Origin: Sulfuricella sp. T08
GTDB taxonomy: Bacteria; Pseudomonadota; Gammaproteobacteria; Burkholderiales; Sulfuricellaceae
Assembly: GCF_000971475.1 (NCBI RefSeq)
Contig: NZ_DF967526.1
Coordinates: 1 to 38,537, forward strand
Direction: 5' to 3'
DNA: 38,537 nucleotides
In this document: positions 7,345-16,200 of the stretch, piece by piece
Layout: every line of letters starts with the position of its first letter
How positions within the stretch are numbered: the stretch's first letter is position 1
Notes under the pieces: model-generated
The model's database searches: none
The model's input: only the letters and a program-made list of their open reading frames with translations
What the model was told of the DNA's origin: nothing
Program-made: the position numbers and the translations under genes

Positions 7345-7794
7345 TTACTTGCGGTTTTTGACCAGGAAGCGATCAAGTTGGCTGGCAAAGGCTTTGCGGT
7401 CGTTCTGGCTGAGCGATGCAGGGCCGCCAGTTTCCACGCCGCTGCTGCGCAGGATGTCCATGAAGTCGCGCATGTTGAGGCGTTCGCGTATCGTGTCCGG
7501 AGTGTAAAACTCACCCCTGGGGTTGAGTGCGTGGCCGCCTTTTGCGATGACCTCGGCGGCCAGAGGGATGTCGGCGGTGATCACCAGGTCGCCTGGTTCC
7601 AGATGCTGGACGATCTTGCCATCCGCGACATCGAAGCCGGCGGGGACCTGGATGGCCTTGATATAGCGAGATGGCGGGGTGCGCAGGAACTGGTTTGCGA
7701 CCAGCGTCATTGGGATTTGAGCCCGCTCGGCGGCGCGAAACAGGATTTCCTTGATGACGCCGGGGCAGGCATCGGCATCGACCCAGATTTGCAT
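7345..7794 (-). CDS. YaiI/YqxD family protein (DUF188)
   Basis: A 149-residue cytoplasmic protein matching the YaiI/YqxD (DUF188) family along its full length. It has the N-terminal signature [16 protein letters not shown], the acidic [16 protein letters not shown] segment and the terminal region with [14 protein letters not shown]. The family has a PIN-like fold with conserved aspartates, but its function is not established. The ATG start has only a weak ribosome-binding site. The next gene upstream on the same strand is the ParA-like ATPase, about 40 bases away, so the two may be co-transcribed. Confidence 0.9.
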   Translation of the reverse strand: MQIWVDADACPGVIKEILFRAAERAQIPMTLVANQFLRTPPSRYIKAIQVPAGFDVADGKIVQHLEPGDLVITADIPLAAEVIAKGGHALNPRGEFYTPDTIRERLNMRDFMDILRSSGVETGGPASLSQNDRKAFASQLDRFLVKNRK

Positions 7795-7837
7795 GGATTA
7801 TTCTTTCGGTGAAACGCCGGATTGATGGGGGGAGCGG

Positions 7838-8452
7838 TTATGCAGCTTCGTGTGGGTCCAGGCGCTCCAGAACTTGCCGGGCCAGTCCGCGGCAGACGTT
7901 GTTCAGCATCGTCGGCAGGCTGGGCGGAATCTGGCTTTCCAGCAACAGCTTGCTGGCGCTCACCGCGTACACCGGGTCGAGCAGGCGCGGCCGGTAATCC
8001 TGCATCAGCTCGTCCAGCGAACGCTCCGCCGTCATCTGCTGCCACGCATTGGTCGGCCATTGGGACGGAATGCCATAAGCCTCGGGGAAAGCGTCAAGGT
8101 CGTTGCGCACGGTGCGGATGTCCTCGTGGGAATCGCGAAAAGGCAGCAGAATGAGGTCCGATATTTCGTAGAGCTGGCTATCCATTTCCGGCCGATTGCC
8201 ACCGCCGTCGATTACCCCCAGCCACTCCGGCATGAATTCCAGCTTGGCTATGATTTTTTCAAGCTTGTCCGGTGAGCGGCCATCAATGGGCGTATAGCGT
8301 CGGTCTCCTCGCGTCAGGGGCTCCCGAGATATATCTGTGAGTACCGCGATAGAGCGCATGCCGAGCAACCCGAAGCCGTGGCACAACATGTGCGTAATGC
8401 TGGTTTTGCCGGTGCCGCCCTTGTTGCCGATGATGCAAATCAGCTGTTTCAC
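7838..8452 (-). CDS. ParA/MinD-like P-loop ATPase, orphan
   Basis: A 204-residue P-loop protein with the deviant Walker A motif KGGTGKTS (residues 11-18) of ParA/MinD/CobQ-type ATPases. The usual DxDPQ segment after the second strand is replaced by LTDISREPLTRGD. A later VIDGGGNRPEM segment resembles the switch region. No ParB, parS cluster or cell-division partner is nearby, so plasmid partitioning is unlikely and the substrate is unknown. A GTG start is supported by GGAGGGC just upstream. It sits between a membrane protein gene and the YaiI-family gene. Confidence 0.75.
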   Translation of the reverse strand: MKQLICIIGNKGGTGKTSITHMLCHGFGLLGMRSIAVLTDISREPLTRGDRRYTPIDGRSPDKLEKIIAKLEFMPEWLGVIDGGGNRPEMDSQLYEISDLILLPFRDSHEDIRTVRNDLDAFPEAYGIPSQWPTNAWQQMTAERSLDELMQDYRPRLLDPVYAVSASKLLLESQIPPSLPTMLNNVCRGLARQVLERLDPHEAA

Positions 8453-8562
8453 GCGCCCTCCATCAATGCTGCCCAGAGAAAAATCAGATCATGCCCCGGA
8501 TCTAGCGTAGCGAAATTTGGGAATGTTGTCAGCAGCAGGGGTTTTATCCTGGGTGACGCAGA

Positions 8563-8943
8563 TTACTTGCGGCTGGCCTCATTGCGCGCGCGCTGGGCGT
8601 CGGCGTTGCGCTTGAGCCGGCGCCGATCCAGCCACCAGGCCATTACCGGCAGCAAGAACAGCCCGCCAGGTGCCACGAACAGGACGATATAGGGGCTTAT
8701 TTTCGCCAGATTGCGCAAGTGCTCCCGGATATGCTGCCGATCATCATTGGTCCAGTGATAACCGTTGCGCTGCTTCATGAGCAGCGGCATCAGCTCCCGC
8801 ATCTGGGTCATCTCTTCCAATAGCTGCGTCCGCTCCCGATTCTGGAGTGCGAACAGCCCCTTTCCCAAGCGTAATACGGGGGTAAACATGACGGTTGATA
8901 CGGCTCCGATCTGGCGGAACAGTATTGAGAAGGGTTTGGACAC
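8563..8943 (-). CDS. Small membrane protein with LETM1-like segment
   Basis: A 126-residue protein without an assigned function. Charged helices, probably coiled coil, occupy about 28-85 (LLEEMTQMRELMPLLMKQR). A hydrophobic segment follows (about 83-105, ISPYIVLFVAPGGLFLLPVMAWWLD), then a basic tail (DRRRLKRNADAQRARNE). The W-D-R-x2-I-x2-H-L-x2-L...SPY...PG...LP...WLDRR pattern resembles the core of LETM1-like proteins. The start codon is GTG and no clear ribosome-binding site is visible, so the exact start is uncertain. Confidence 0.65.
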   Translation of the reverse strand: MSKPFSILFRQIGAVSTVMFTPVLRLGKGLFALQNRERTQLLEEMTQMRELMPLLMKQRNGYHWTNDDRQHIREHLRNLAKISPYIVLFVAPGGLFLLPVMAWWLDRRRLKRNADAQRARNEASRK

Positions 8944-9053
8944 TGGGGTAAGGTCTGGGAATTAAGTTGCGAGAATACCGCCTGATGGGGTTTTCGCGCA
9001 AGCGGGCGCGCGGGGAGGGGCGTTGCGCGCAGCGGAATACTCAACAACAGGGA

Positions 9054-9590
9054 TTATTTCATTCTGGAGGGCAGTTTGATCGTCTTGCCGGCGACCATGA
9101 ACGCGCCTTTGCCGAGATGATGAATCGTCCGCGGATGTTTCATCGACGGGTCTATCCACGCCTTGAGCACTTCGAGGATAAAGAAGTTGTAGCGGGTCAC
9201 CATCTTCCCGTCGACGACCTTGCATTCAAGGCTGGCATAGCATTCGTCGATGAGGGGCGCCTGGACACACGAGGCGGCTACTGGCGTGAGGCCAAAGTGC
9301 TTGAACTTGTCGATGTTGCGCCCGGAAGTGTTGCCGCAGCCCACCACCTTTTCCGCCAGTTCCACCGTCGGGATGTTGATCACGCATTCTTTGGTGGCCT
9401 TCAGGATGTCGAACGAGTGGTTCCGGTTGCTGATCACACACCCCACCAGCGGCGGCTCGAATTCGATCATGGTGTGCCACGATTGGGTCATGATGTTCGC
9501 GCCATCCTTGCCGGCGGTCGTAACCAGCACGACAGGCCCCGGTTCGAGCAGGCCATAGACCTTGGGCAAGGGAAAGGAATTCTTCGCCAT
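9054..9590 (-). CDS. Flavin reductase-like, FMN-binding split-barrel protein
   Basis: A 178-residue cytoplasmic protein of the flavin reductase-like family. Evidence is the opening VYGLLEPGPVVLVTTAGKDGANIMTQSW and the central PPLVGCVISNRNHSFDILKATKECVINIP. The SGRNIDKF and ASLECKVV segments also fit FMN-binding split barrels. These reduce flavins or donate flavin electrons to partners; the actual substrate cannot be read from sequence. The ATG has GGGGGTG upstream. Confidence 0.85.
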   Translation of the reverse strand: MAKNSFPLPKVYGLLEPGPVVLVTTAGKDGANIMTQSWHTMIEFEPPLVGCVISNRNHSFDILKATKECVINIPTVELAEKVVGCGNTSGRNIDKFKHFGLTPVAASCVQAPLIDECYASLECKVVDGKMVTRYNFFILEVLKAWIDPSMKHPRTIHHLGKGAFMVAGKTIKLPSRMK

Positions 9591-9630
9591 CTCGGCACCC
9601 CCGTTTCGACACTCCGCATAGTGGAATCGT

Positions 9631-9651
9631 AGGGTGCGTGGGACGCACCCT
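9631..9651. repeat. Short palindromic hairpin repeat
   Basis: AGGGTGCGT and its exact complement are separated by GGG in the gap between the hydrolase and flavin reductase genes. The sequence belongs to a common class of dispersed hairpins in proteobacterial genomes. No T-tract follows on either strand. Confidence 0.5.
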
Positions 9652-9683
9652 GCATAATTATCGGCGTTTTGAGAGAATTCGAA

Positions 9684-10568
9684 TTACACCCCGTTCTTCT
9701 TCAGCCATGCCTGCATGCGCTTCCATCCGTCTTCGGCGGCATCCTTGCGATAGCTGGGCCGGTAATCGGCGTGGAAGGCATGGGGCGCGTCGGGATAGAC
9801 ATGAATCTCGGACTTGCCGCCGGCCTTCTTGATGGCAGCACGCATGGCCTCCACATCGTCCAGCGGGATGCCCTGATCCTGGCCGCCGTAAAGCCCCAGT
9901 ACCGGGGCCTTCAGTTGCGCCACAAGGTCGAGCGGGTATTTCGGCGTAAGCTCGGTATTCACCCCGTCAATCCGGCCGTACCAGGCCACGGCAGCCTTGA
10001 GGCGGGGGTTGTGGGCAGTGTAGAGCCAGGTGATGCGCCCACCCCAGCAGAAGCCGGTGATCGCCAGGCGTGACGTATCGCCACCATGGGCCTTGGCCCA
10101 TGCTTCGCAGGCGTCGAGGTCGCTCATGACCTGAGCGTCCGGCACTTTGGCGACGATATTGTCGAGGATCTCCTGGATGCTGCTGATTTTGCGTGGATCG
10201 CCATGGCGCGCAAACAGTTCCGGGGCGATGGCCAGATAGCCGAGTTTGGCTAGCCGCCGGCAGATATCGGCGATATGTTCATGGACACCGAAGATCTCGG
10301 AAACCACCAGGATCACAGGAAAGTTGGCGCCCTTGTCTGGTTGCGCGCGATAAGCGACCATTTCGCCATCCCTGACGGGAACCTTGATTTCACCTGCAAT
10401 CAGGCCATCGGTGCTGGTTTTGATCACGGTTTCGGCCATGACCGGCTGAGTGGCGAGGGCGAAACCCACGCCCAGCATGCTAATGACGAAAGCACGACGG
10501 GTGAAGGGGGTGTTGGGTACCAGGCTATCGAATTCTGGGTTGCTGGATCGGGGTGTCGTCTTGCCCAT
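9684..10568 (-). CDS. Dienelactone hydrolase family protein, exported by Tat
   Basis: A 294-residue alpha/beta hydrolase. The N-terminus [24 protein letters not shown] is a twin-arginine signal with a cleavage-like VMAE. The catalytic triad fits dienelactone hydrolases: nucleophile cysteine in GFCWGG, aspartate in LYGGQDQG and histidine in APHAFH. Most DLH proteins are cytoplasmic; the periplasmic form is a known subgroup of unknown substrate. The start at 10568 (MGKTTPRSS) has GGAG upstream and is chosen over the longer frame starting at 10679, which would overlap the ferredoxin gene. The ferredoxin gene lies upstream on the same strand. Confidence 0.9.
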   Translation of the reverse strand: MGKTTPRSSNPEFDSLVPNTPFTRRAFVISMLGVGFALATQPVMAETVIKTSTDGLIAGEIKVPVRDGEMVAYRAQPDKGANFPVILVVSEIFGVHEHIADICRRLAKLGYLAIAPELFARHGDPRKISSIQEILDNIVAKVPDAQVMSDLDACEAWAKAHGGDTSRLAITGFCWGGRITWLYTAHNPRLKAAVAWYGRIDGVNTELTPKYPLDLVAQLKAPVLGLYGGQDQGIPLDDVEAMRAAIKKAGGKSEIHVYPDAPHAFHADYRPSYRKDAAEDGWKRMQAWLKKNGV

Positions 10569-10647
10569 TTTGTTGACTCCAATGTAGAAGAGATATAGGG
10601 AGGTATGTGTCAGATGCCAAGTACTCTGAAGCGCCAGGAGCAATGGG

Positions 10648-10971
10648 TCATTTCTCCAGATATTGCAGCTTGTCCTCAACTCCCTTCCATTTCTCTGCTT
10701 CGGGAAGAGGGTCTTTCTTCGAGTTGATTACCGGCCAGATTTTTGCCAGTTTCGCATTGATTTCGATAAACTTCTCCTGCCCCGGCGGCAGGTCCGCCTC
10801 GGGAAAAATCGCTTCAGCCGGACATTCCGGCACGCATACATCGCAATCGATGCATTCGTCCGGGTCGATCGCCAGGAAATTTGGCCCCTCGTGAAAGCAG
10901 TCCACCGGGCAAACAGCCGCACAGTCGGTGTACTTGCAGAGGATGCAGTTTTCGGTCACGACATAAGTCAT
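10648..10971 (-). CDS. fdxA: Seven-iron ferredoxin (3Fe-4S/4Fe-4S)
   Basis: A 107-residue FdxA-type ferredoxin carrying electrons in the cytoplasm. The first cluster motif is C-x2-C-x4-C-x3-CP ([14 protein letters not shown]), the second [12 protein letters not shown], as in Azotobacter ferredoxin I. The C-terminal extension ([22 protein letters not shown]) is typical of this class. The start at 10971 (MTYVVTENC) has AGGGAG eight bases upstream; the longer frame from 11004 is less likely. It may serve the pyruvate:ferredoxin oxidoreductase encoded about 7 kb away (inference). Confidence 0.95.
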   Translation of the reverse strand: MTYVVTENCILCKYTDCAAVCPVDCFHEGPNFLAIDPDECIDCDVCVPECPAEAIFPEADLPPGQEKFIEINAKLAKIWPVINSKKDPLPEAEKWKGVEDKLQYLEK

Positions 10972-11186
10972 TGCAGTACTCCCTATCAGGTATCTTCGTA
11001 TCATGAAGACACAACCATATTAAAAATAGCAGATTGAGTGATAAGTGATATCTGAAAAAATATTGTCCAAATCTTGCCGTTTCAGGAGGCTTGGCGAGCA
11101 TGCTAGTGTGAACTAATCGTAATAAACCCTATTGCTTGTGTGGCATATACTTTATGACATTAATCAATAAAAGAGGGGGGTTTGCC

Positions 11187-13184
11187 ATGAATGCGCGTAC
11201 TTTGCCATTTCCATTTCCATTTCCATTTCTGTTGTTTCTGGCCGCGTTGTTTGCGTCTGTCACCGCATTTGCTTCTGATAGTGGGCTGAAGGTCAGTCCG
11301 TCATCGGTCCTCATGAATGCGGGCGCCACGGCCACGCTGGCTGTGTCGAACGCCTCCGGTTCGGTCTCTGCAACTTCTCACGAAACATCTGTGGTGAGCG
11401 CTTCCTATGCCAGCGGGAAGGTTACGCTGAAAGGGCTCAAGGCGGGCTCGACCACCGTTACCGTAAAAGACAGCCAGACCAGTAAAGAGATACCGGTCTT
11501 CGTGATGGCTACAAGCACGGGCGGCACCACGACAAGCGGAGGCACCACAACCACCACAAGCGCTTATACGCTTTTGGCGTGGAACGATCTGGGCATGCAC
11601 TGTATGGATGGTCTGGATTTTTCGGTTTTCGCCATCTTGCCCCCATATAACTCCCTGCATGCTCAACTGAAGGACAAGTCGGGCAAACTGATTGCCAGCA
11701 ACGTGAAGATTACTTACGAAGCAGTGGCGGACAGTACCGGCTCCATCAATACTTCCAGTGCGAATAAAACCAATTTCTGGTCATGGGTCAATGGCCTGGT
11801 TGGCCTCAACCCGGCACCTAATGTCGGCCTCAATCTGGACGGACTAGCCACGGGTACCCCCGCCCCTGGTAACAAGGCTCCTTCCCTTATCCCTGCACCG
11901 ATGAGCTACAACACCCAGTACGCCTGGTTCGAAGCTGAGGGTATCCCCGTTACGCCGTATGATGACACGTTCAAAAAGAACTTTTATCCTACGGTTAAAG
12001 TGGTCGCCAAGGATCTTAGCGGCAAGGTACTGGCCACTACCACGACAGTGCTGCCAGTGAGCGATGAGATGACCTGTAAGGGTTGTCACTCTTCCATTAC
12101 CACGGGCAATGCCGCGGCGATGGCGGCCAAGCCGACGACTGGCTGGGTTTTCGATGCCAATGCCGACAGGGACTGGAAGAAAAATATTCTGAAACTGCAT
12201 GATCAGAATAAGCTATCCAATACGTTGTACAAGACGGGCCTTAGCCAAAATGGTTACAACGCAAGTGGCTTGTTGGCTACTGCGAATGGCGGGAAACCGG
12301 TTCTATGCGTTGCCTGCCATGCCAGTAATGCTTACTTTGACAAGCTGAACAAAACAACGGTGATGAAAGGTGTAACGGGAATCTCTCCGTTTACCCAAGC
12401 GCTGCACACCAAGCATTCCACGGTAAAAGATCCTGCAACCCTGTTACCACTGGATAACATTAATGATCGTACTTCGTGCTACTTGTGCCACCCGGGCTCG
12501 GCTACTCAATGTCTGCGTGGCGCCATGGGCAAAGCGGTAGATGCCAATGGCAAATTGCTGATGAGTTGCCAAAGCTGTCACGGCAATAATGCGCAGGTTG
12601 GCAATAAAGCTCGTCAAGGGTGGTACAACGAGCCGACTTGCGAGGCTTGTCACAATAGCGCTGCACCTAACAAGCGTGCACTTAGCGGTGTGAATTCCAG
12701 CGGAGTCGCCATCGTGCCAACTGACCATACATTCGCTACCAACGCCAACACCCCTGTGACGGGATTGAATTTATACCGTTTCAGTAAAGGGCATGGAGGT
12801 TTGCAGTGCGAGGCTTGTCACGGTGCAACTCATGCGGTCTACCCATCCAGTCATGCTGATGACAATACGCAGAGTATTGCGGTGCAGGGTCATGCGGGAA
12901 CGGTTGCTGAATGTGTCGCTTGTCATGCGACGACGCTACCGGTCACTGCCAATGGCGGGCCACATGGTTTGCACACTTTCGGCCAAGGCTGGGTTTCTGG
13001 CCATGAGAGCGCAGCGAAGGCAGGCACCACCTCCTGTACATACTGCCATGGTGCTGATTATCGTGGCACCGCGTTGAGCCAGGTCAAGATGGCCAAGACC
13101 TTCACGGTGGAAAATGGCACGAAGAGTTTCGCCGCCGGGCAGAAAGTGGGCTGCTACGACTGCCATAACGGACCGAATCCATAA
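11187..13184 (+). CDS. Exported nonahaem c-type cytochrome with Ig-like domain
   Basis: A 665-residue secreted electron-transfer protein. The signal peptide (MNARTLPFPFPFPFLLFLAALFASVTAFA) contains a PF repeat encoded by four CCATTT units. A bacterial Ig-like (BIG2-type) domain with LKVSPSSVLMNAGATATL and GLKAGSTTVTV follows, then a Thr/Gly-rich linker. Next is a module starting AWNDLGMHCMDG, seen in multihaem cytochromes of metal reducers. The C-terminal half has nine CxxCH haem sites (CKGCH, CVACH, CYLCH, CQSCH, CEACH twice, CVACH, CTYCH, CYDCH). The start at 11187 has GAGGGGGG upstream. A strong terminator follows. The electron partner is unknown; no porin or inner-membrane partner is adjacent. 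Confidence 0.88.
   Translation: MNARTLPFPFPFPFLLFLAALFASVTAFASDSGLKVSPSSVLMNAGATATLAVSNASGSVSATSHETSVVSASYASGKVTLKGLKAGSTTVTVKDSQTSKEIPVFVMATSTGGTTTSGGTTTTTSAYTLLAWNDLGMHCMDGLDFSVFAILPPYNSLHAQLKDKSGKLIASNVKITYEAVADSTGSINTSSANKTNFWSWVNGLVGLNPAPNVGLNLDGLATGTPAPGNKAPSLIPAPMSYNTQYAWFEAEGIPVTPYDDTFKKNFYPTVKVVAKDLSGKVLATTTTVLPVSDEMTCKGCHSSITTGNAAAMAAKPTTGWVFDANADRDWKKNILKLHDQNKLSNTLYKTGLSQNGYNASGLLATANGGKPVLCVACHASNAYFDKLNKTTVMKGVTGISPFTQALHTKHSTVKDPATLLPLDNINDRTSCYLCHPGSATQCLRGAMGKAVDANGKLLMSCQSCHGNNAQVGNKARQGWYNEPTCEACHNSAAPNKRALSGVNSSGVAIVPTDHTFATNANTPVTGLNLYRFSKGHGGLQCEACHGATHAVYPSSHADDNTQSIAVQGHAGTVAECVACHATTLPVTANGGPHGLHTFGQGWVSGHESAAKAGTTSCTYCHGADYRGTALSQVKMAKTFTVENGTKSFAAGQKVGCYDCHNGPNP
11205..11228 (+). 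repeat. Hexanucleotide tandem repeat in the cytochrome signal peptide
   Basis: Four perfect tandem copies of CCATTT lie in the signal-peptide coding region and encode the PF dipeptide repeat. Because the unit is six bases, copy-number change by slippage would lengthen or shorten the hydrophobic core without breaking the frame. Confidence 0.85.
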
Positions 13185-13206
13185 CGATAGAATCTAAACC
13201 CTCTGC

Positions 13207-13236
13207 AAAACCGCCCCATCCGGGGCGGTTTTTTTT
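13207..13236. terminator. Terminator between the cytochrome gene and hrpA
   Basis: CCGCCCC pairs with GGGGCGG over a 4-base loop and is followed by eight Ts. On the other side are four As, so it may act on both converging transcripts. It lies 22 bases after the cytochrome stop codon. Confidence 0.9.
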
Positions 13237-13271
13237 GGTGTGCCCGGCAGGGCGCACTGGCAAGGTGGGTT

Positions 13272-16200
13272 TTACGCCTTCACCCCTTCCCATGCTTTTT
13301 GCAGCCTTTTGACTGATACCGGATAAGGCGTTTTCAACTCCTGCGCAAACATCGACACCCGCAATTCCTCCATCATCCAGCGAAACTTGCCCAGCTCCGG
13401 GTCGATGATCCCTTCCTTGCGGTGCTTCTCCAGCCGCTTCTGGTAGTCCTGCCATAGCGCCCGGATGGCAACAGTGTATTTGGCGTCGCGCTCGACCGCG
13501 CCGGAGAGTTTTTCCAGTCGGCGCACGGTGGCCTTGAGGTAGCGCGGCAGGTGCTGCAACTGTTCCCACGGGGTGGCGCTGAGAAAGCCCTTGTAGACCA
13601 GGTTGGCAAGCTGTTCGCTGATGTCGGCGGCGACGTTGCCGGGCGGTTTGGCGGCAAGCTTGGCCTGTATCGCCTGATAGTCGGCGGCGATGGCGGCAAG
13701 GATGCGGCAGGCGGCATCCGAGACGGCGGCGAGGCGGGTGCGGGCGCGGTCTTTCTGGGTGGTGAAGGCTTTTGTGGTGCGGGGCAATTCGTCGTCGCCG
13801 AGGAAGGCGCGGTCGGTGATGGCGGTGAGCAGGTCTTCTCTCAGGTCGTCGGGGTTGGCGACAGCGCGCAGCAGGAGGGCGGTCTGGGTGAAGCCGGGCA
13901 GGCTCTTGTCCAGTTGCTTCATCTGCGGGTTGAGGACGAGCCGCAACAGTCTTCTGACTCCGGCGCGCATCGCGGCATCTGCGGCTTCGGGGGTGTCGAA
14001 CAATCGGATCGAGACAGAATCGCTGTCGTCCTCCAGCGCCGGATAGCCGGTGAGGGACTGGCCGCTGCGGGTGAATGCGATCTTCTCGGGAAGGTCACCA
14101 AAATCCCAGTTGGTGAGGCCTTCTTTCTCGATATTGAGCTGCGGCGCTTGGGCGAAGGTGAGCCTGGCGGCCTGGCCGAGTTTTTCCCTGAGCGCGGCGA
14201 GGTCGCGGTCGGAGGCCATCTCTGCGCCGGCCTCGTCCACCACCCTGAAGTTCATGCGCAGGTGCAGTGGCAGGTCAGTTTCCTTCCAGGTGTCGGGCGG
14301 AACTTCCTGGCTGGTTTTCTTGTGGATGTAGGCGGCGAGGGATTCGGTGAGCGAGCCTTGGCCGATGGGCATCGCCATCAGCGCTGCCGTAACAAAATCC
14401 GGCACCGGCACGCAGGCCGAGCGCAGCCGCTTGGGCAGCGCCTTGACCAGCACGGTGATCTTCTCGCGGATCATGCCCGGCACCAGCCAGTCGAAGCGCC
14501 TGGCGTCCATCTGATTCAAGAGGTGCAGCGGCACGGTGAGGGTGACACCGTCGAGCGTATGGCCGGGCTCGAAGCGGTAGGCGAGGCGGCAGGCGGTTTC
14601 GCCCACGCTTAAGATTTCTGGAAACAGTTCAACAGTGACAGCATCGGCGCCGTGGCGCATCAGGTCGTCCTTGCTCATGTACAGCAGTCGATCAGAGCCA
14701 GCGTTTTTTACGTTTGCCCCCTCTCCCGCTTGCGGGAGAGGGTTGGGGAGAGGGAGTTTTTTCGGCGGGGCACCCCTCTCCCCAACCCTCTCCCCGGCGG
14801 GGCGAGGGGGCAAAGGTGAAGGACGCTTGTTTTGATCGGCCAGCCATTTGTCGAAATCCGCGCCGTTATGGATGCCCTCCGGTATACGGGCGTCGTAGAA
14901 GGCGTAAATGCGCTCCTCGTCCACCAGTACGTCCTGGCGGCGCGACTTGTGCTCCAGTTCTTCGACTTCGGCAACGAGCTTGCGGTTGTGTTCGAAGAAC
15001 GGCGATCGGGTGTTGAATTCACCCGCCACCAGCGCACCCTTGATGAAGATGTCGCGCGACTCGGTCGGGTTGATGGTGCCGTAATGGACGCGGCGGCGCG
15101 GCACCAGAGTCAGGCCGTACAGGCTGACGCGTTCGAAGGCGGCGACCTGGGCGGTGGCCTTTTCCCAGTGGGGATCGAAGTAGTGGCGGCGCAGCAGGTC
15201 GACGGCGACCTTTTCTATCCATTCCGGTTCGATCCTGGCGGCGCAGCGGGCGTAGAGCTTGGTGGTTTCGGTCAGCTCCGCAGCCATCACCCATTTTGGC
15301 GCTTTCTTGAAAATCACCGAACCGGGGAAGAGGTGGAACTTGATTTCGCGCGCCCCGGCGTACTCCTGGGTTTCGGTCTTGACGCCGAGGTTGCCGAGCA
15401 GCCCGGCGAGCAGGGCGCGGTGGATTTCCTCGTAACTGGCCGGGGTCTGGTTCGGGCGCAGGCCGATCTCGACGACTTGGGCGTGAAGCTGGCCGTGGAT
15501 TTCGCGCCACTCGCGCAAACGCGTGGCGGAGAGGTAATGCTCGCGGCACAGGTCGAGCAGTTTGCGGTTGGATTTCTTGTGTTTCAGCGCTTCGTCGTAG
15601 AACGCCCACAGCTTGATGTAGGCGACGAAGTCGGAATTGTCGTCCTGGAATTGGCGATGTTTGTCGTCCGCCGCCTGCTGGCGGTCCATCGGGCGGTCAC
15701 GCGGGTCCTGCACGGATAATGCGGATGCAATGATCAGCACTTCGGTCAAACAGTTTTCTGCCTTGGCTGCGAGGATCATGCGGGCGATGCGCGGGTCGAT
15801 CGGAAACTTGGCGATCTGCCGACCGGTTTCGGTCAGCGCACGCTGGTCATCCACCGCGCCGAGTTCTTCCAGTAGCTTGAAGCCGTCGGTGATGGCGCGG
15901 GAATCGGGCGGTTCAAGGAACGGGAAGTCCTCGATGTCGGCCAGACCCAGCGCCTTCATCCGCAGGATCACGGCGGCGAGGTTGCTGCGGCGGATTTCCG
16001 GGTCGGTGAAGGCGGGGCGGGTGTTGAAATCCTCCTCCGCATACAGCCGTACGCACACCCCGCTCATCACCCGGCCGCAACGGCCGGCGCGCTGGTTGGC
16101 GGAGGCCTGGGAGATTTTTTCGACCTGCAAACGCTCCACCTTGGAGCGGTAGCTGTAGCGCAGCAGGCGGGCGTAGCCGGGGTCGATGACGTAGCGGATG

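Noticed and set aside
10569-10679. N-terminal extension of the dienelactone hydrolase
   Set aside because: It would bury the Tat signal, overlaps the ferredoxin gene and has no better ribosome-binding site than 10568.
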